Positions 60,501 to 64,000 of a stretch of DNA of 64,000 bases are shown piece by piece. Position 1 is the first letter of the stretch. Each line of letters begins with the position of its first letter. The notes beneath the pieces are model-generated. The model did no database searches. It was not told where the DNA came from and saw only the letters and a program-made list of their open reading frames with translations. The stretch covers positions 1,550,001-1,614,000 of the forward strand of contig CAWDMW010000002.1 in the NCBI GenBank assembly GCA_963803575.1, given 5' to 3'. The stretch is from CAWDMW01 sp963803575 (GTDB lineage: Bacteria > Pseudomonadota > Alphaproteobacteria > Rickettsiales > UBA998). The position numbers and the translations under genes were made by a program.

Positions 60501-62912
60501 GTCATTATGCGTGATAAAGTCATAATCCTGATGAAATGCATCATGCTCCTGTTGACGCAACGTTACGTCAGTGGAGCGCAGTCCTTTCAGTATAAGCACA
60601 TCATCTCCGCTATTATCGCTGATCGTATCCTGACCATCGCCTTTATTATAAATATAGACATTATCATCAGATCTAAGGTCTTCGGTATCAGAGACGCTTT
60701 CCATGCGATCATCACCAAGCCCGCCTTCAAACGTGATGTCTCCTTTAGCTTGCTTTCCTTGGTGCAGATAATCGTTGGTATCTCCTCCTTTCAAGACAGA
60801 CATGCCTTTTTCAGCAATATATATCTGGCCGGTGCGCATCTCGCCTATCGTGCTGCTAATAGCCGTATCGTGCATAGCTTGTTGATACGCTGCGTTACTG
60901 ATACCCTGGTTGTCGGCCACAGCATTAATGATTGGCAGCAGGTTATCCCAGTAGCTACCCGCACTACTGGTGGGTTGATTCTCTTTTAGCGTTTCAATAA
61001 AGGCAGCAAAGTTACCATAAAACTTAGCAGTTGTCGGATCATACGCAACGTTAGTCAAGAAACTCAAAGGATGGTTTTCCATATGCACGTAAGCATCTTC
61101 AAACATAGAACCTTGCACATTTCTCCAATCTTGTGCGCTATAGAGCAATGTATTGGCACCACTTTGCACCAGATCATCGTGAATCCTGAGATTATCGACC
61201 ATGGCATCAATCAGTTGCGCCGCAGGGATTTGCAGCAAGATAGCGGTTGCCACATGATCCACCGCCTCGTCCCATTCCTGTGCCATAATCTTTGAATGGT
61301 TGTTATTCAACGGGCTAATAAGCGCGTTGCCCGTCATTTGGGAAACAGCACCAGCAACAGGCTTGCCCAGTAACAGCCCATTTTGCGTGTTATGGGATTC
61401 AGCGGATGACCAGCGAAACAGCATCGTTTCCACCGTATCACGGAAATTATCATAATCAAACTGGTTGTAGTCGGCATTCACCATATCCACCACCATCTGC
61501 TTCAACCCCTGATCTTCTGTCATGGCAATAGAGAGATTCTTCATATTCCCAAAGCCTTTCACTTCGGGAAGGCTGCTCACATCCTCATCATAGGTAAAAT
61601 TGTCTGGAGCATCCCAGGTAGAGAGTTGCTGATTGACATTAAAATTAATATCAAGTGCATCACGAGTAAAGCCATCTTTCATGAAGGTGGAAGCGGCAAG
61701 CACGTCATGTCCGGCGATGGTAGCACTGGAACGCTGGCCACGCAGAGTAATCATGGAGATGCCCGCTTCATCGAGCGTTCGCAACTCATCAGGTGTACTG
61801 ATGCCATCCTGATTCAGATCTTGCCAGACAAACAGATCATGATACCCTGCATCGGCAGAGGTGATGAGGTCATCGTTATTGCCACCATAGACGGTGCTGT
61901 CAATCAGCTTTTCCAGCTTCTCAAACCCGTCATCATAGCCGGAACGCCCCACACCTTCAGCGCCAAACAACTCACTGCGATCATCAATGACCCCGTTGCC
62001 ATTCACATCGCGCGCAAGCAAGGCATCACGTGGCTGCACCCAGCCTGTACGCTCGGCGAAGCCGTCATTATCCATATCAAAATGTACGTAAGACTCTTCA
62101 AGCGACGTTAATTCCAGACCGTCACCATCCATATCCAGCACAATAGGGGTGATAGGCTCGGCACCTGCGGCATCACTCAAATCATCGCCAAACCCTAACG
62201 CATTTAGCGCATCTTGCAGGTAATCACTCAACGTATCGGTCAGGTCTTTCAGGAAGTCACCAATATCCGCGCGCATAGTGTCCCACTCATCACCAAACTG
62301 GCTATATCCCCAATCATTAAAGGCTTGTACAAAATCGGCAGCAGCATCGCGCATGAAGTCGCCACTGGCGACATAATCCATCAGGGCTGAGACATCATCA
62401 GCAAACTCGCTGAGTGATTCCGTCACGCTGTCAATCATGTCCCCGATTGCTTCACCCATCTCCGCAAAGCTCTGCATAATGCTTTCATACCCTTCAACCG
62501 TTAGCTCGCCCGTGCCGTCAACGAAGTTTTTGAACCCTTCTCTGCTATCATATAAGCTGTTCATAAGACTACCAATTCCGTAACCTATAACACCAGTAGC
62601 AACAATAACAGTGCCAGCGGCTAAAACTGGTGCAAGACCGGCGGCAGTAGCAATAGCTCCAGCAACAGCAGCAACACCAAAATCTACACCTAGTATAAAA
62701 CTAAATAAGGCAGGGTTTTCAACGTACCCACCTGGCAAAGCACCCGTAGTGCCTGCAACCGTAGCCACTGTCCCATACTTAAACCAAGATGGCAGAGGTG
62801 CTTTCTGAAATCCAGTATATGCAAGTGATCCATTGACAATACCTGCGGTAGTAGCTGACATAGCCAGACCAACATCTCTACCAATTTCCTGTTTTTGTGC
62901 TTCCGTAACCAT
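57231..62912 (-). CDS. Large RTX protein A (1893 aa), predicted type I secretion substrate
   Basis: ATG with AAGGAAA upstream, 19 bp after membrane-protein gene m1. It has a hydrophobic Ala/Gly/Val stretch (about 68-115, DFGVAAVAGAIATAAGLAPV, then LAAGTVIVATGVIGYGIGSL). Then comes VLDMDGDGLELTSLEESYVH with FDMDNDGFAERTGW and DVNGNGVIDDRSELFG, calcium-binding loops common in alphaproteobacterial RTX proteins. A helical region (420-720) is followed by calcium-binding units, dense nonapeptides (GGNGHDIIYGGDGNDTIFGG), four 88-aa repeats and the same C-terminus as protein D, ending DSDMIF. It lacks module R and its N-terminus differs from C and D. Probably a secreted or surface effector of the same array. 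Confidence 0.9.
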   Translation of the reverse strand: MVTEAQKQEIGRDVGLAMSATTAGIVNGSLAYTGFQKAPLPSWFKYGTVATVAGTTGALPGGYVENPALFSFILGVDFGVAAVAGAIATAAGLAPVLAAGTVIVATGVIGYGIGSLMNSLYDSREGFKNFVDGTGELTVEGYESIMQSFAEMGEAIGDMIDSVTESLSEFADDVSALMDYVASGDFMRDAAADFVQAFNDWGYSQFGDEWDTMRADIGDFLKDLTDTLSDYLQDALNALGFGDDLSDAAGAEPITPIVLDMDGDGLELTSLEESYVHFDMDNDGFAERTGWVQPRDALLARDVNGNGVIDDRSELFGAEGVGRSGYDDGFEKLEKLIDSTVYGGNNDDLITSADAGYHDLFVWQDLNQDGISTPDELRTLDEAGISMITLRGQRSSATIAGHDVLAASTFMKDGFTRDALDINFNVNQQLSTWDAPDNFTYDEDVSSLPEVKGFGNMKNLSIAMTEDQGLKQMVVDMVNADYNQFDYDNFRDTVETMLFRWSSAESHNTQNGLLLGKPVAGAVSQMTGNALISPLNNNHSKIMAQEWDEAVDHVATAILLQIPAAQLIDAMVDNLRIHDDLVQSGANTLLYSAQDWRNVQGSMFEDAYVHMENHPLSFLTNVAYDPTTAKFYGNFAAFIETLKENQPTSSAGSYWDNLLPIINAVADNQGISNAAYQQAMHDTAISSTIGEMRTGQIYIAEKGMSVLKGGDTNDYLHQGKQAKGDITFEGGLGDDRMESVSDTEDLRSDDNVYIYNKGDGQDTISDNSGDDVLILKGLRSTDVTLRQQEHDAFHQDYDFITHNDLALEIDNDNSIYVENFYINYSKPGYTGAVRVDTRIESFQFDDTTLSYANIVTLALQNTLSDGNDIVEINSYTPTVHAGKGNDYFVFDTYDDSTSFNLHYALGDGFDQVQVSDKFALHFGHGIDYNTVSIHRTEDALNSNVMIIVNDDDTLYLDMDDSSIKTEDLTLHFASGNVTEISLSDMLQDKSPWVPPTLDYLVPGQRVSDYDIEIKGTHTTDDILDSTAANELLRGYNGNDTYIYNEGDGNDFIRDTLKNSGTDTVYFCAGLSFDKLQIKRVNEYDSFDTDKADLVLSFEGKAGSVYIDNFFSGAFTISQFSFDDGAFIISAEALMAHHFDDTQTNEDDVIISFIRQQGSNLSGYDGNDTISGNVLSEVIDGGNGHDIIYGGDGNDTIFGGDGNDIITKRDGDGITYGENGHDRLTLGLGNDTAYGGKGNDYIDGNIGNNLLYGGEGDDTLLGVKEITGLYGFDEGSDTLFGDEGNDLLLGYADDDHLYAGSGHDTLIGGTGSDIFFIEPHAYIKTLIKDYYAPYHQDKIDLTAFGNALVLEYQVVGTDIEISLGNGQLLILERSGTDYLNPDDFFGVASFNNTSTTSNYGIPQEIRGTDSADVLSGSAANDTIHGYGGDDSITGGSGDDWLGGYDGDDTLSGGLGADHHNGGGGNDWVSYSNADSAVQVFMDNASANTGEAVGDSYWDVENLLGSNGNDTLGGSTWNNSIVGGNGDDWLGGYDGDDTLSGGLGADHHNGGGGNDWVSYSNADSAVQVFMDNASANTGEAVGDSYWDVENLLGSNGNDTLGGSTWNNSITGGKGDDWLGGYSGNDTLSGGLGADHHNGGGGSDWVSYADADSAVQVFMDNASANTGEAVGDSYWDVENLLGGNGNDTLGGSTWSNSITGGNGDDWLGGYSGDDTLSGGIGADHHNGGGGSDWVSYADASNSVSAALDDAGSNSGEAAGDSYWDIENIMGSTHNDTLQGSTASNRIEGNDGNDGLYGHSGDDTITSGAGADYLEGGGDNDVFRFFSAIDSSVATGVDYIGDFTQGQDKIDVSNIAGLNSFSDFSVYSNSSYTELTYGDLVFGFNGDISFGDSDMIF
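57560..58615 (-). repeat. Four tandem 264-bp RTX repeats in protein A
   Basis: Three close copies and one diverged C-terminal copy of the 88-aa unit, parallel to protein D, which has one more. Unequal crossing-over would explain the difference. Confidence 0.85.
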
Positions 62913-62931
62913 GAATAGCTTTCCTTAATTT

Positions 62932-63900
62932 TTAATTTATTGTTTTAGTTGTTTGAGAAAAGTGAACGCCGTAATGCTTTAAAATGGCATTGGCAACAAA
63001 ATGATACTTTAAACGCTGCGTGCGAAGCCAGATAACATGTAAGAAAACAAAACAGAATGCGCTGCCACCTGATATAATCAATTCATGATCGAACGACTGT
63101 AAAAATTGCTCTTCTTTGCACATACTCTCGAACGTAAGCAGTATAAATACAGGTCCAAGTTCTAGAAATATTATAATGACCGAAACAGTAATGACGATTA
63201 CGCTCCAGAATAGTATGCTTTTAAATATTTTTGTATAAGGGATTCTAAAGAAACATAGTATGTATACAGGTATAGAAAGCATAACCACTGGGATAATCGT
63301 TATAATATGAATTAACTTAAAACGAAATAATCTTTGGTGATATAAGTTTAAATTGTGGACGGCTTGAAAAGTCTCTTGCATATTCACAAGCTTTTCCAAG
63401 AAGTAACGTGACATCCAGCCTACGACAGCCATCGTAATAAAAATATACATCCAATGCGATGTTAAGGGCGAAATATAGTGGAATCCACACCCATAACTTA
63501 TAACTAAGTGTACAGTCCCTAGCACGGCTATGGGAATAACCCAAAGCCAGTTGCGATAATAAGTCCATTGAAATTTAAGAATTTCATCATCCCAATGCTT
63601 GGCAAAATGGAACACGACGTCGCGCGGCGTGATGGTCATATCAGGAGATTTAGACGATACCAGCAGATCAAACACTAATGCCATGCCACAGAAGATAGCA
63701 GCAATCCAGAGATTCGGTGAAACATACGGGAAGATGACTAACGCCCAGATCGTCACCATAAACCGCCGCGTGGTGCAGATAGCATGATACGCAAATCCAC
63801 TCCAGGGGTTCTGTGCCTCTACCGCATCCGCCAGCGTATGCAGCTGGGCATCAGAAAGCTGATTTAACGGGGTCGGCAGTGGTGTTGGTTCTTCGCGCAT
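62932..63900 (-). CDS. Multi-pass membrane protein m1, partner of RTX protein A
   Basis: 322 aa with about six hydrophobic helices (near 50-85, 120-142, 150-168, 200-222, 228-258 and 275-295). The N-terminus is cytoplasmic and polar (NQLSDAQLHTLADAVEAQNP). It ends 19 bp before RTX protein A. It is larger than m2 and m3 and has another topology, yet occupies the same position in front of an RTX gene. No family recognised. No strong ribosome binding site is visible before the ATG. Bases 63901-64000 show no gene. Confidence 0.72.
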   Translation of the reverse strand: MREEPTPLPTPLNQLSDAQLHTLADAVEAQNPWSGFAYHAICTTRRFMVTIWALVIFPYVSPNLWIAAIFCGMALVFDLLVSSKSPDMTITPRDVVFHFAKHWDDEILKFQWTYYRNWLWVIPIAVLGTVHLVISYGCGFHYISPLTSHWMYIFITMAVVGWMSRYFLEKLVNMQETFQAVHNLNLYHQRLFRFKLIHIITIIPVVMLSIPVYILCFFRIPYTKIFKSILFWSVIVITVSVIIIFLELGPVFILLTFESMCKEEQFLQSFDHELIISGGSAFCFVFLHVIWLRTQRLKYHFVANAILKHYGVHFSQTTKTIN

Positions 63901-64000
63901 GTAGTTACGATTCAGTAATGATTAAACTGTTCATACTTCTTTCACCAGCGTCACGCAAGCAGAAAATGAAGAATACCTTAAGTTTCTTGTGCTACCTTAA

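Overview
The window looks like a chromosomal segment of a moderately AT-rich alphaproteobacterium. The evidence is the pyruvate phosphate dikinase, ThrRS and SdhA housekeeping genes, an alphaproteobacterial-type relaxase fused to a helicase, and very large RTX proteins with C-termini of type I secretion substrates. I cannot place it to order from the sequence alone.

Layout. (1) 1-7.4 kb is housekeeping: ppdK, a patch of decayed genes (histidine kinase and response regulator remnants), thrS, and an sdhA without its usual partners. (2) 7.46-about 39.8 kb is a mosaic integrative and probably mobilizable element that starts at a tRNA-Ser(GCU). Its parts are: a large serine recombinase whose 3' end runs antisense into the tRNA; a coupling protein (VirD4/TraG type) with membrane companions; a divergent caspase-like/membrane-protein/small-TM operon; an ankyrin protein; a resolvase; a seven-gene defence operon (DUF4143 ATPase, hsdR, hsdM with an amber codon, hsdS, DUF4145, and a Gabija-like gajA/gajB pair); ardA anti-restriction behind a structured leader; a ParD/ParE-like module; a relaxase with a MobC-like gene and a candidate oriT; and decayed HTH and Fic genes. 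No VirB4 or other mating-pore gene is present, so transfer would need helper functions. (3) 39.9-41.2 kb is a wrecked type III restriction gene. (4) 41.2-63.9 kb is a minus-strand RTX island. Two giant RTX proteins (1893 and 3393 aa), one short RTX paralogue (611 aa) and one truncated copy are interleaved with small membrane-protein genes and an inactivated IS3-family element.

The RTX island is the most unusual part. Each RTX gene with an intact 5' end is preceded within 20 bp, or with overlap, by a different small membrane-protein gene. The RTX N-termini differ from gene to gene but carry hydrophobic Ala/Gly-rich stretches. A ~200-aa middle module is almost identical in three of the genes. 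Two of those copies end at the same point, with the stop codon inside the -35 box of a near-consensus promoter that reads into the next membrane-protein gene. I read this as a cassette array of type I-secreted polymorphic effectors (variable N-terminus plus matching membrane protein, possibly immunity). This is inference. A 1.0-kb block (dead IS end plus RTX C-terminus) is identical at both ends of the array, which points to recent recombination.

Gene decay is a second theme. hsdM, an HTH regulator and fic each carry a single in-frame nonsense codon. The type III res gene has an 8-bp tandem duplication that shifts its frame, and the IS transposase has three frameshifts.
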